A stretch of 64,000 nucleotides of DNA from Streptomyces profundus (GTDB lineage Bacteria; Actinomycetota; Actinomycetes; Streptomycetales; Streptomycetaceae). Each line of letters begins with the position of its first letter. Positions within the stretch are counted from its first letter, which is position 1. The translations under genes and the position numbers were made by a program. The notes under the pieces were generated by a model. That model worked only from the letters and a program-made list of their open reading frames with translations. It searched no databases and was not told the DNA's origin. Positions 27,434-35,709 of the stretch are shown here, in pieces. The stretch lies in NCBI RefSeq assembly GCF_020740535.1, contig NZ_CP082362.1, forward strand, positions 2,604,001-2,668,000, read 5' to 3'.

Positions 27434-28570
27434 TCAGCCTTCCCACACCGGAGAAATAGCCGACGCCATCGCCGCACAGGCATAGAGCCAGGCGGTGTGA
27501 GTGGCGGACGACAGCCGCGTGTAATCGATCTGGCCTCCGCCGACCAACGCCGGCTCGTAAGGGATCGGCACCGCCGTGTGACAACGCTCGCCGAAGGTGT
27601 CCAACAGCAGTCGACGCAGGTCACCGTCACAGTCGGGTGCCGGGTCACAGACCAGTGCGACGCTCCGCCGCTTCAGGGTTCCCGGCTCCAACACGCCGCG
27701 CTCCAGGACATCCGCCATCCACAGCGCCGAGGACGCCGTGTCCTCCCGCACGGTGGTGGTGATGACCAACAGGTCCGCCTGACGTACCGCGGCGATCCAG
27801 TTGGGCGCACGCACGTTGTTGCCCGAGTCGATCAGAATCAGCCGGTAGTAGCGCCGGAACAGCTCATGGAGCTGCCCGAACGCCTCGGCGTCGAGCTGGC
27901 CAGTGACTTCGGGCCGCTCGTCACTGGCCAACACGTCGAAATGAGCGGGCCCTTGGCCTCGCGTGAACTGGCCCAGGTCACCCAACCGAGCGGCCGGGCC
28001 ACGGAAGAGATCCATCGCCGCGAGGAGCTCCCGCGCGGTGTTGGCATGGCCGGCGCGGAGGACCCGCTCCCCCAGCGTGCCGCGCGTCTCGTTGTTGTCG
28101 ATCGCGACCACCCCACCGCCCCGATGAACCCCGAAGGTCCGGGCCGCCATCAACGTCGATGTGGTCGTGAAGGACCCGCCCTTCGGGTTGACGAACACGA
28201 TGGAACGCGGCCCACCGAAGGTCATCTGGACAGCGCGCAAGGCCGTGTTCCACCCCCGCTCGGCCACCGACATCTGCGGGGAGAAACGGCCTCCCGACCA
28301 CCGATGCAACCGCCCACGCCACCCCCACTGCGGCGCCGCCGTCCGAGCCCGCTGCCGCAGCGAGGCCGCGAAGCCGCTGTAGTCCGCCGGCGCCGGCCCC
28401 GACTCCTTCGCCACCGCCGCCTGCACCGGCAACAACGCCGATGGCGTCTCCTTTTCGGGCACAAGCTGAGGTGGGGGCGCGGGCGGAAGTGGAGGTGCGC
28501 CAAGCCGACTGGCGGCCGTCGCACGAAACGACGCCTCGGTCAGCGGCTCCTCAGCCGGCGAATCACTCAC
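27434..28570 (-). CDS. ParA/MinD-like ATPase with an altered P-loop
   Basis: A 378-residue protein from GTG 28570. A Pro/Ala-rich N-terminus of about 110 residues precedes a MinD/ParA-like domain. The signature lysine motif appears as FVNPKGGSFTTTSTLMAA. The usual KGGxGKT is changed, and the P-loop Gly-Lys is missing. GVVAIDNNETRGTLGERVL and YRLILIDSGNNVRAPNW (a switch II-like LIDSG) follow, which supports the fold. Proteins of this type head SCO6880-type loci and may position the secretion machinery. ATP hydrolysis is doubtful because the catalytic lysine is absent. It is the first gene of the minus-strand operon. Confidence 0.75.
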   Translation of the reverse strand: MSDSPAEEPLTEASFRATAASRLGAPPLPPAPPPQLVPEKETPSALLPVQAAVAKESGPAPADYSGFAASLRQRARTAAPQWGWRGRLHRWSGGRFSPQMSVAERGWNTALRAVQMTFGGPRSIVFVNPKGGSFTTTSTLMAARTFGVHRGGGVVAIDNNETRGTLGERVLRAGHANTARELLAAMDLFRGPAARLGDLGQFTRGQGPAHFDVLASDERPEVTGQLDAEAFGQLHELFRRYYRLILIDSGNNVRAPNWIAAVRQADLLVITTTVREDTASSALWMADVLERGVLEPGTLKRRSVALVCDPAPDCDGDLRRLLLDTFGERCHTAVPIPYEPALVGGGQIDYTRLSSATHTAWLYACAAMASAISPVWEG

Positions 28571-28788
28571 GAACGTTTTCCTTCACTGTTTACAGGAGGG
28601 CGGCTTCCCGGATTGATAACCGGTGCTCTGCGCGTCGATTCCTATCGGCACTCAAACGCAACGATGAAGGATCGACGCCCCATTCGCGGAGAAGACGCGC
28701 GCCTCTCAGTGATGTCCCTTTTAAAGCGCCGTAACCTTTCGCCACGTTACTTGCTCTGTTCAGCACGGCCCCCGGCAGGAACACCCGT

Positions 28789-29808
28789 ATGAAACAAATT
28801 GGTTGTCTCGCACTGCCGATGGCACTCACGGTCGCCGGCCTGGCCCTCCTGGTGGGCCTCGCCCCGGACGATCCACAAACGGCGGCGAGCACCACCCATC
28901 TCGATCCGGACGCACCGGTACCCGAGGCGTACCGCGCGCTGATCGTCACAGCCGCCCGACACTGCGACGAGATCAACGCCCCGCTGCTGGCCACAGGGAT
29001 CGACGTCGAGTCCGGCTGGGACCCGAACGCGGTATCGGACCAGGGAGCCAAGGGGCTCGCCCAGTTCACCGACGCCACCTGGCAACAGTGGGGCGACGAC
29101 GCCAACGGCGACGGCCGCGCCTCCGCCCTCGACCCGGCCGACGCCATCGATGCCCAGGCCCGCTACCTCTGCCACCTCTTCGCGGACCTCGCCGACCTCC
29201 CCGGCGACCCGACGAACAAGGCCCTCGCCGCCTACAACGCCGGCCCCTTCGCCGTCCGCCTCCACGGCGGACGCCCACCCACCGCAGAAACCCGGGACTA
29301 CGTCGAATCCGTCCGCGCGCTCCTCCCCCGTTACCAGGCCATCGCCACCATCCCAGCTGCGGGCGACTGCGACTTCACCCTCGACCGCCCCAACCCCCGC
29401 AGCTGCCAACAGGCCATCGACGCGGCGAGGGCCGAGGCCGCCTCCGGCGACCTCACCTGGGAGCGCTGGTGCCTGGCGTTCGTCGCCGAGGCATACGGCT
29501 GGGGAGCGTCAGGCGAGGCCACCGCCAACACCGCCTGGCGCCGGCTCCACGCCGCCGGCCAGACCCACCCCGGCGACCCCAACCCACCAGCCGGCGCGCT
29601 CCTCTTCTACGCCACCGACGACACCACCGGCCACGTCGCCCTCCACCTCGGCAACGGCCAGGTCGCCACCAACGACATCGTCGCCCCAGGCCGCATCGAC
29701 ATCGTCCCCCTGGACCACCTCACCCACGGCCCCTGGCACCTCACCTACCGGGGCTGGACCCCACCCGACTTCCCCTACGGAGTGGCGGGCATCAGCAGGG
29801 TGGGGTGA
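28789..29808 (+). CDS. Secreted transglycosylase/CHAP cell-wall hydrolase
   Basis: A 339-residue protein from ATG 28789. An N-terminal signal peptide (LPMALTVAGLALLVGLA) leads to an SLT-type lytic transglycosylase domain. Its catalytic Glu is in GIDVESGWDPNAVSD (Glu74), with GAKGLAQFTDATW and LAAYNAGP following. A C-terminal CHAP/NlpC-like amidase domain has Cys228 in ERWCLAFVAEAYGW and His282 in TGHVALHLGNG. Two-domain hydrolases of this kind open peptidoglycan for conjugation machines in Gram-positive bacteria. The gene is divergent from the ParA-like gene, with 218 bp between them that must hold both promoters. Codon use is very C-rich at third positions. Confidence 0.88.
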   Translation: MKQIGCLALPMALTVAGLALLVGLAPDDPQTAASTTHLDPDAPVPEAYRALIVTAARHCDEINAPLLATGIDVESGWDPNAVSDQGAKGLAQFTDATWQQWGDDANGDGRASALDPADAIDAQARYLCHLFADLADLPGDPTNKALAAYNAGPFAVRLHGGRPPTAETRDYVESVRALLPRYQAIATIPAAGDCDFTLDRPNPRSCQQAIDAARAEAASGDLTWERWCLAFVAEAYGWGASGEATANTAWRRLHAAGQTHPGDPNPPAGALLFYATDDTTGHVALHLGNGQVATNDIVAPGRIDIVPLDHLTHGPWHLTYRGWTPPDFPYGVAGISRVG

Positions 29809-30042
29809 ACCGGAGCAACCCCCACAGCGACCGAACGCCGGCGCATCAGACAGCCCCGTCCACCCGTGGGATCCAGCCAGGGCGACAAGATGCAACTCCC
29901 GCACCCCACGTCGGCAGTGACAGATAGCCTGAAGACCTGCCCCAGCCCAACGACGAACAGAGACACCGCAATGCCTGACCAACCATCGTGCGCCTACACA
30001 GCTGCACCCGACGCACTCGGTAATGAAATGGCAAAGCCCTCC

Positions 30043-30063
30043 TAACGCCGCAGGTCAAAAAGT
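30043..30063 (+). promoter_or_regulatory. Leader end of array 3
   Basis: TAACGCCGCAGGTCAAAAAG plus one base precedes the first repeat. AATGGCAAA lies seven bases further left, as in array 2. The interval 29809-30042 contains no gene I can support. Confidence 0.7.
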
Positions 30064-30336
30064 GTCCTCCCCGCGCGAGCGGGGGTGTTCCGGGGTAGCC
30101 GTGGCTCCCCCTAGAGGTAGCCGTGTCCTCCCCGCGCGAGCGGGGGTGTTCCGGGACCGATCGCAACGAGTGGAGCCTGGAAGAGGTCCTCCCCGCGCGA
30201 GCGGGGGTGTTCCGAATAGGAGCAGCCCCATGGCGCTGTTGACCCGGTCCTCCCCGCGCGAGCAGGGGTGTTCCGGAGTCCTGCGTGCACTCCGGCAGGT
30301 GCTTGGTGTCCTCCCCGCGCCAGCGGGGGTGTTCCG
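30064..30336 (+). CRISPR. Type I-E CRISPR array 3 (5 repeats, 4 spacers), distant from the cas genes
   Basis: Repeats start at 30064, 30125, 30186, 30247 and 30308, with a 61-nt period and 32-nt spacers. The repeat begins GTCCTCCCCGCGCGAGCGGG and ends GGTGTTCCG, the form common in streptomycetes. It differs from the array 2 repeat at positions 3, 7 and 20, and the last two form a stem pair (C-G here, T-A in array 2). Repeat 4 has A at position 18 and repeat 5 has C at position 14, so the right end is distal. The last repeat abuts integrase coding sequence. Confidence 0.97.
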
Positions 30337-30554
30337 CAGCCTCACGACTCGCCCGCCGGCCCTACGATCTGCGGCACGCGGGTGTCTCGTTCTGGCTCAG
30401 CTCCGGCGTGGACCCCGCCGAGTGCGCTCGTCGCGCCGGACACAGCCTCGCCGTCCTCTTCCGCGTCTACGCCAAGGTCCTCACCCGGAGCGAGGAACGC
30501 TCCAACCGCCCCATCGACACGGCGATGCGGGAGTGGAACGACTCAACGCGGTAG
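30337..30554 (+). pseudogene. Tyrosine integrase, C-terminal fragment
   Basis: The open frame reads RRPYDLRHAGVSFWLSSG, then RRAGHSLAVLFRVYAKVL and ends REWNDSTR at 30554. LRHAG, GHS and the RVYAKVL tyrosine are the last catalytic elements of tyrosine recombinases. Everything upstream of them is missing and replaced by CRISPR array 3. The gene points at the tRNA-Tyr gene 170 bp away, the usual arrangement of actinomycete integrative elements that insert into tRNA 3' ends. No duplicate of the tRNA 3' end was found by eye elsewhere in the window. Confidence 0.8.
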
Positions 30555-30722
30555 GGCCGCAGCCGAAAGTCCTGGGGGACACGGACTGGGCCGCCAGGAC
30601 ACCCCGGCATCAGAGTGAGATGAAAGCCGCATTTCGATTCACGTTCGAGACTCGCGAATCGGGGCAGCGAAAAGACCCTCCTCCCAGCCGTAATCGCTGG
30701 TCAGAGGGCCTTCGCTGAGCTG

Positions 30723-30804
30723 TGGCGGCGCCAGGATTCGAACCTGGGAAGGCTGAGCCGGCAGATTTACAGTCTGCTCCCTTTGGCCGCTCGGGCACAC
30801 CGCC
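30723..30804 (-). tRNA. tRNA-Tyr (GTA)
   Basis: An 82-nt cloverleaf with a long variable arm. The acceptor arms GGCGGTG and CGCCGCC pair with one G-U wobble. The anticodon arm GCAGA-CTGTAAA-TCTGC gives anticodon GTA. The T arm is CCAGG-TTCGAAT-CCTGG. CCA is not encoded. Confidence 0.96.
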
Positions 30805-30936
30805 TTGCTGCGGGTAAACCATACCCGATGCGTGGGGGTGGTTCGCCACTCGGTTCGGCCGGGTCGAACGGGCGGGGTGGTGGCTAGGCTGTCGGCGACC
30901 GAGCCCGATCCGGATGTGTGAGGAGCCAATACCACC

Positions 30937-31425
30937 ATGGCCGACTCCAGTTTCGACATTGTCTCCAAGGTCGATCGGCAGGAGGTCGACAACGCCCTCA
31001 ACCAGGCCGCCAAGGAGATCTCGCAGCGCTATGACTTCCGTGGGGTGGGAGCCTCCATCGGCTGGTCCGGCGAGGCGATCGAGATCCGGGCCAACGCCGA
31101 GGAGCGGACGAAGGCCGTCCTGGACATCTTCCAGTCCAAGCTGATCAAGCGCGGCATCTCCCTCAAGGCGCTGGACACCGGTGAGCCCATGGCGTCGGGG
31201 AAGGAGTACCGGCTGGTGTCCAGCGTCAAGGAGGGCATCTCCACCGAGGACGCCAAGAAGGTCGCCAAGCTGATCAGGGACGAGGGCCCCAAGGGCGTCA
31301 AGGCGCAGGTGCAGGGGGACGAGCTGCGGGTCAGCTCGAAGAGCCGGGACTCCCTTCAGGAGGTACAACGCCTGGTGAAGGAGGCGGACTTCGACTTCGC
31401 TGTGCAGTTTGTGAACTATCGCTAG
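30937..31425 (+). CDS. YajQ-family nucleotide-binding protein
   Basis: A 162-residue protein from ATG 30937, preceded by GAGGAGCC. It starts [20 protein letters not shown] and ends with [14 protein letters not shown], both characteristic of Yaj[10 protein letters not shown] near residue 28 is the family hallmark. YajQ proteins have two ferredoxin-like folds; some members bind cyclic di-GMP and act with transcription factors. Whether this one does is not shown by the sequence. It stands between tRNA-Tyr and the CorA-like gene, a stable core location just outside the decayed element. Confidence 0.95.
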   Translation: MADSSFDIVSKVDRQEVDNALNQAAKEISQRYDFRGVGASIGWSGEAIEIRANAEERTKAVLDIFQSKLIKRGISLKALDTGEPMASGKEYRLVSSVKEGISTEDAKKVAKLIRDEGPKGVKAQVQGDELRVSSKSRDSLQEVQRLVKEADFDFAVQFVNYR

Positions 31426-31470
31426 GCGTGGCCCGCTGACAGGGGGTGTCGCGTGGGGTAGGAGGTAGGC

Positions 31471-32568
31471 GTGTCCATGATTCGTCCGCTCCGCGCGGCC
31501 TTCGAGCTGGCCTGGCGGCAGCGTCCCGCCGAGGTTGTCGACGACGAGCGCACGGTGGTGACCAACGCCGTGGTGGACTGCGCGGTCTACCGGGACGGGG
31601 TGCGTCGCCCCGAAGCGGGGGACCCCGCCTCGGCGATCCGCCAGGTCAGGCGGCGCGGGCGCGGCACGTTCGTCTGGATCGGGCTCCATGAGCCGACGGA
31701 GGACGAACTCGCCGGTGTGGCCTCGCAGTTCGGGCTGCACCCGCTGGCCGTCGAGGACGCGGTGCACGCGCATCAGCGGCCCAAGCTGGAGCAGTATGAC
31801 GAGACGCTCTTCATGGTGCTCAAGACCGTTCGCTATGTCGGCCACAGTGAGCTGACCGAGACCAGCGAGGTGGTGGAGAGCAGCGAGATCATGGTCTTCG
31901 TCGGCGCCGACTTCGTGATCACCGTCCGCCATGGGAGCCATGGCTCGCTCGGCACGCTGCGGCGCCGGCTCGAAGGGGCGCCCGAGCAGTTGGCGAAGGG
32001 GCCGTCGGCGGTGCTGCACGCGATCGCCGACCAGGTGGTGGACCACTATCTGGACGTGACGGCGGCGGTGCGGGACGACATCGACGAGATCGAGTCGGCG
32101 GTGTTCGCCGACACCCGCGGCAGTGCCGCCGAGGTCGGGCGGATCTACCAGCTGAAGCGGGAGGTCCTGGAGCTGAAGCGCGCGGTCGGCCCGCTGGACC
32201 GTCCGCTCCAGCGGCTCTCCGAGTCCTCGCTGGCCGTGATCGACCCGGACATCCGCAGCTACTTCCGCGATGTCGCCGACCACCTCACCCGGGTCTCCGA
32301 CCAGGTGACCGGCTATGACTCGCTGATCGACTCGATTCTCCAGGCCAATCTGGCGCAGGTGCAGGCGACGCAGAACGAGGACATGCGGAAGATCACGGCC
32401 TGGGCGGCGATCATCGCGGTGCCCACCATGGTCTGCGGCGTCTACGGCATGAACTTCGACCATATGCCTGAGCTGCACTGGCGGTTCGGGTATCCGCTGG
32501 TGCTCGCGGTCATCGCGACGGCGAGCTTCCTGATCCACCGGGGCTTCCGACGGAACGGCTGGCTCTAG
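31471..32568 (+). CDS. corA: CorA-like Mg2+/Co2+ transporter
   Basis: A 365-residue protein from GTG 31471. The long N-terminal cytosolic domain includes HPLAVEDAVHAHQRPKLEQY, a typical CorA segment. Two C-terminal transmembrane helices (ITAWAAIIAVPTMVCGVYGM and LVLAVIATASFLIHRGF) surround the GMN selectivity motif in VYGMNFDHMPEL. CorA forms a pentameric inward cation channel gated by bound Mg2+. The length fits the family. It lies 45 bp after yajQ on the same strand and could be co-transcribed with it. Confidence 0.93.
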   Translation: MSMIRPLRAAFELAWRQRPAEVVDDERTVVTNAVVDCAVYRDGVRRPEAGDPASAIRQVRRRGRGTFVWIGLHEPTEDELAGVASQFGLHPLAVEDAVHAHQRPKLEQYDETLFMVLKTVRYVGHSELTETSEVVESSEIMVFVGADFVITVRHGSHGSLGTLRRRLEGAPEQLAKGPSAVLHAIADQVVDHYLDVTAAVRDDIDEIESAVFADTRGSAAEVGRIYQLKREVLELKRAVGPLDRPLQRLSESSLAVIDPDIRSYFRDVADHLTRVSDQVTGYDSLIDSILQANLAQVQATQNEDMRKITAWAAIIAVPTMVCGVYGMNFDHMPELHWRFGYPLVLAVIATASFLIHRGFRRNGWL

Positions 32569-32944
32569 CGCACCCCCGCCGGATATTTGCCATAGCGAAT
32601 ACACGTCCCGGTGGCATGTCCGGCTCGGGTGGCTCGACCGCGCGCCGTCGAACCGGCCGGTGTCCCGGTCGGGGCGCGAGCCGGCGGCGGACGGACGACG
32701 GACGGGTGACGAACCGGGCGAACCCCCGATCGGCCCCATGGCGCGTCCGTTCGCGGCGCCCGGCCCGCCGGGAGGCGGCGTTACGCCATGTGAGTTCGCC
32801 CACTTCCGCCGCGCCCCTCGGAGCCGGGTGGAGCGACCCCGCTCTCCGCCGTGCCGGTCACCGGGAAGGTCCGAACAAAAACCGGACGTGACCGTTACGG
32901 ATCAACAGCAGCGCCAGGCGCTTCTATTACTTAGCCTTGCGGAC
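32569..32944. other. Intergenic region, no gene seen
   Basis: These 376 bases between the CorA-like and DedA genes are very GC-rich and contain no ORF with believable codon use or motif. A promoter for the DedA gene probably lies here. A GTG at 32889, in frame with DedA, would extend that protein by 18 residues. Confidence 0.5.
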
Positions 32945-33649
32945 ATGAACGATGCGATCCTCCAGGCGGTCGAAGACTTCGTCTCCACCCCATGGGTGTA
33001 TTTGGCGCTGTACGCCATCGCCATGCTCGACGGTTTCTTCCCCGTGGTGCCCAGTGAGACGCTGGTGATCACCCTGGCGGTATTCGCAGCTGCGAATGGT
33101 GAGCCCAATGTTCTGCTGATCGTCCTGGTGGCCGCGCTCGGCGCGTTCTCGGGCGACCACATCTCCTACTACATAGGCAGAAAGTCCGGTTCCCGGATCT
33201 ATGCCAAGCTCAAGCCGGGCACCCGTACCCGCAAGGCGTATGACGGCGTGGCCAAGATGTTGGAGAAGCGGGGCGGCCTTGTGCTGGTGGTCGCCCGTTA
33301 CATCCCGGGCGGGCGTACGGCGGCCACGTTGACCACGGGCGCGACGGGTTACCCGCTCCGCTCGTTCAGCTTCTACGACACCATCGCGGCCATCTCCTGG
33401 GCCGTCTACTCGACCGCGATCGGCTATATCGGCGGCCACGCCTTCGAGGAGGAGCCGCTGCGCGGCGTGATGTTGGGCCTCGGCCTCGCGCTCGGCATCA
33501 CCCTGCTGCACGAGGGCATCCGCTACGCGCGCGAACGCTATGTGACGGCCAAGCGCGCGGGCGGGGTGGCGAACGAGGGGCCGGACGGGGAGCCCGACGA
33601 GGACGCCGCCGCTGGCGAGCGCGCCGAGGAGCGGGCCAAACGGCGGTAG
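32945..33649 (+). CDS. DedA-family (SNARE-associated Golgi-like) membrane protein
   Basis: A 234-residue protein from ATG 32945. It carries the family signatures FFPVVPSETLVITLAVFAA, FSGDHISYYIGRKSG and VVARYIPGGRTAATLTTGAT, the last containing the conserved Arg-x-x-x-Gly-x-R element. Four or five hydrophobic segments are visible. The C-terminal 35 residues are charged and low in complexity (DEDAAAGERAEERAKRR). DedA proteins act in membrane homeostasis and are proposed lipid-carrier flippases driven by the proton motive force. A strong terminator follows directly. Confidence 0.92.
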   Translation: MNDAILQAVEDFVSTPWVYLALYAIAMLDGFFPVVPSETLVITLAVFAAANGEPNVLLIVLVAALGAFSGDHISYYIGRKSGSRIYAKLKPGTRTRKAYDGVAKMLEKRGGLVLVVARYIPGGRTAATLTTGATGYPLRSFSFYDTIAAISWAVYSTAIGYIGGHAFEEEPLRGVMLGLGLALGITLLHEGIRYARERYVTAKRAGGVANEGPDGEPDEDAAAGERAEERAKRR

Positions 33650-33660
33650 TCGAACGGCGC

Positions 33661-33700
33661 ATGGCGGCGGCCCGGGGGTGAACGCCCGGGCCGCCGCCAT
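33661..33700. terminator. Bidirectional terminator between convergent genes
   Basis: A perfect 16-bp inverted repeat (ATGGCGGCGGCCCGGG and its complement) with an 8-nt loop. It lies 11 bp after the DedA stop and 32 bp from the end of the convergent YccF gene. There is no T run, as is common in streptomycete hairpin terminators. Confidence 0.85.
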
Positions 33701-33732
33701 GTCCACATCCTGTGGACGGACCGCCGGAGCGG

Positions 33733-34110
33733 TCAGGTGGGGACGATCTCGCGACCGAGGGGCATCAGGGACACCGGGACCAGCTTGAAGTGGGCGATGC
33801 CGAAGGGGATGCCGATCACCGTCACGCAGAAGGCGAGACCGGCCAGGATATGGCCCAGGGTGATCCAGATTCCGGCAACGATCAGCCAGATCACATTGCC
33901 GAGCCCGGACGCGAGACCCGCGTCGGGCCGGTCCGTCACCCGGTACCCGAAGGGCCAGAGGGCATATCTGGCGATACGGAAGCAGGCCACCCCAAAGGGG
34001 ATGGTGATCACAAGCGCAAAGCAGATGAGTCCGGCAAGGGCATAGCCCAGGGCCATCCAGAATCCGGAAAAGACGAGCCAGAGAATGTTCAGAAGGGTTC
34101 GCACGAACAC
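33733..34110 (-). CDS. YccF-domain membrane protein
   Basis: A 125-residue protein from ATG 34110. It consists of two similar halves, each with LLNILWLVFSGFWMALGY or GNVIWLIVAGIWITLGH followed by a second hydrophobic segment and the PFG motif (ITIPFGVACF, IGIPFGIAHF). This internal repeat is the YccF domain. The function of the family is not known, though it is always membrane-embedded. It lies 9 bp after the HtpX-like gene on the same strand, so the two are probably co-transcribed. Confidence 0.9.
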   Translation of the reverse strand: MFVRTLLNILWLVFSGFWMALGYALAGLICFALVITIPFGVACFRIARYALWPFGYRVTDRPDAGLASGLGNVIWLIVAGIWITLGHILAGLAFCVTVIGIPFGIAHFKLVPVSLMPLGREIVPT

Positions 34111-34119
34111 AGCATGGCG

Positions 34120-34980
34120 TCAACGCCCGCCGCCCGCCATCCTCTCCAGGCGAGCAATGCGCTCGGCCATCGGCGGGTGGGTGGCGAACATCCTGGCCAG
34201 GCCCTCGCCACGGCGGAACGGATTGGCGATCATCATATGGCTGGCCGTCTCCAACTGCGGCTCGGGGCGCAGCGGCAGACGCTGCGTGCCGGCCTCCAGC
34301 TTGCGCAGCGCGCTGGCGAGGGCCAACGGATCCCCGGTGAGCTGAGCGCCCGCCGCGTCCGCCTCGTACTCGCGGGAGCGGCTGACGGCCAGCTGGATCA
34401 GCGAGGCCGCGATCGGGCCGAGCACCATCACCAGCAGCATCCCCACCAGCCCAGGCCCCTCGTCGTCGTCCCGCCCGAGCGGCAGGAACCAGGCGAAGTT
34501 CACCAGGAACATGATCACGGAGGCCATCGCTCCGGCCACCGAGGAGATCAGAATGTCGCGGTTGTAGACATGACTCAGCTCATGTCCGATCACCCCGCGC
34601 AGCTCCCGCTCGTCAAGCAGACTCAGGATGCCCTCGGTGCAGCAGACGGCCGCGTTGCGCGGGTTGCGGCCGGTGGCAAAGGCGTTGGGGGCCTCCGTCG
34701 GCGAGATGTAGAGCCGGGGCATCGGCTGCCGGGCCTGCCCGGCCAGCTCGCGCACCATGCGGTAGAGCGCGGGGGCCTCGAACTCCCCCACCGGGCGCGC
34801 CCGCATGGAACGCAGGGCCAGCCGGTCGCTGTTCCAGTACGCGTAGCCGTTGGTGGCGAGCGCGAGGAAGAGGGCGATCACCAGCCCCGTGCGGCCGAAG
34901 AGGCTGCCCACCACCAGGATCAAGGCGGACATGCCGCCCAGTAGTGCGGCTGTCCTCAATCCGTTGTGCCGGCGGTGCAC
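34120..34980 (-). CDS. htpX: HtpX-like membrane zinc metalloprotease (M48)
   Basis: A 286-residue protein from GTG 34980, with GGAGGG upstream. It has two N-terminal transmembrane segments, then [20 protein letters not shown] and the zinc-binding motif [15 protein letters not shown] (HExxH), with the third ligand in [29 protein letters not shown] near the end is also conserved. HtpX degrades damaged membrane proteins. A 15-bp palindrome lies about 60 bp upstream of the start and may be an operator. Confidence 0.94.
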   Translation of the reverse strand: MHRRHNGLRTAALLGGMSALILVVGSLFGRTGLVIALFLALATNGYAYWNSDRLALRSMRARPVGEFEAPALYRMVRELAGQARQPMPRLYISPTEAPNAFATGRNPRNAAVCCTEGILSLLDERELRGVIGHELSHVYNRDILISSVAGAMASVIMFLVNFAWFLPLGRDDDEGPGLVGMLLVMVLGPIAASLIQLAVSRSREYEADAAGAQLTGDPLALASALRKLEAGTQRLPLRPEPQLETASHMMIANPFRRGEGLARMFATHPPMAERIARLERMAGGGR

Positions 34981-35040
34981 GGTGTACCCTCCAGATCGCG
35001 CGCATGGGGGTGTCCGGATCGTCCCGGATTTTGGAGTATC

Positions 35041-35055
35041 TCCACTAACAGTGGA
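35041..35055. promoter_or_regulatory. Palindrome upstream of htpX
   Basis: TCCACT-AAC-AGTGGA is a perfect 6+6 inverted repeat, with partial extension of the symmetry (GGAGT on the left, ACTCC on the right). It lies upstream of htpX in a region without genes. It may be an operator; the binding protein is unknown. Confidence 0.45.
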
Positions 35056-35182
35056 CACTCCCGATGTGCACAACGCCATACGAAGGGGATGCGTTCCCAG
35101 GCCGCCTCGCCGTTACCCGAGCCGTACGCCCCGGGGTCGAACCGGTGACGAACGGGCCGCCATGGGGGCCGTGGCCGCCGTT

Positions 35183-35689
35183 TCAGCGCTCCGCACGGGC
35201 GGGTCCCGGGCGAAGAACCTTCGCCATGGCCTGTTCACCGGCCCGCCCATCGGGCAGCGCGGCGCCGGGCCGGCCGGTGGCGGTGAACCCGTGGCGCAGG
35301 TAGCGGGCGATGGCGGGTTCGTTGCCGGCGAGCACGGTGAGCCGCAGCGTCGCCCCGCCCGACTCCAGCGCCCAGGTCTCGACGGCCTCGATCAGCCGTC
35401 CGCCGACGCCCAGGCCGCGCGCCGCCGAGTCGACCCAGAGCGACCTCAACTCCCTGACGCCGGCGGCGCCGGGCAGACCGCTGGCCGTGCCGACCGGGCG
35501 CCCGTCCAGCAGCGCGGCGAGATGGTGGGCGCCGGGCAGCGCGAGCCGGGCGCGCCACCGTTCCTCCTCGCCCACGTCCCAGTCGGCGAGCCGGGCCCGG
35601 AAGGCGCACGGCGCGTCGGTCAGCGCCGCGCGGCGGAGTGCCAGCCACAGCGGCGCGTCGTCCGTCGTCAGCACCTTCAGGGTCACCAT
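35183..35689 (-). CDS. GNAT-family N-acetyltransferase
   Basis: A 168-residue protein from ATG 35689. The acetyl-CoA site is seen as LWVDSAARGLGVGGRLIEAV (the R/Q-x-x-G-x-G/A element), followed by LRLTVLAGNEPAIARYLRHG, both typical of the Gcn5-related fold. MVTLKVLTTDDAPLWLALRR at the N-terminus also fits. The substrate is unknown. It lies 20 bp after nuoN on the same strand and might be transcribed with the end of the nuo cluster, though a functional link is not evident. Confidence 0.9.
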   Translation of the reverse strand: MVTLKVLTTDDAPLWLALRRAALTDAPCAFRARLADWDVGEEERWRARLALPGAHHLAALLDGRPVGTASGLPGAAGVRELRSLWVDSAARGLGVGGRLIEAVETWALESGGATLRLTVLAGNEPAIARYLRHGFTATGRPGAALPDGRAGEQAMAKVLRPGPARAER

Positions 35690-35709
35690 GGCCGGGTCCG
35701 CCGCGCGCC

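Noticed and set aside
30337..30804. An intact integrative element with identifiable attachment sites
   Set aside because: Only an integrase tail remains, and no second copy of the tRNA-Tyr 3' end was found by eye within the window.
30610..32739. Minus-strand frame of about 700 codons through tRNA-Tyr, yajQ and corA
   Set aside because: It crosses a tRNA and is antisense to two clear core genes.
33712..34944. Plus-strand frame opposite yccF and htpX
   Set aside because: Shadow of two convincing minus-strand membrane proteins.
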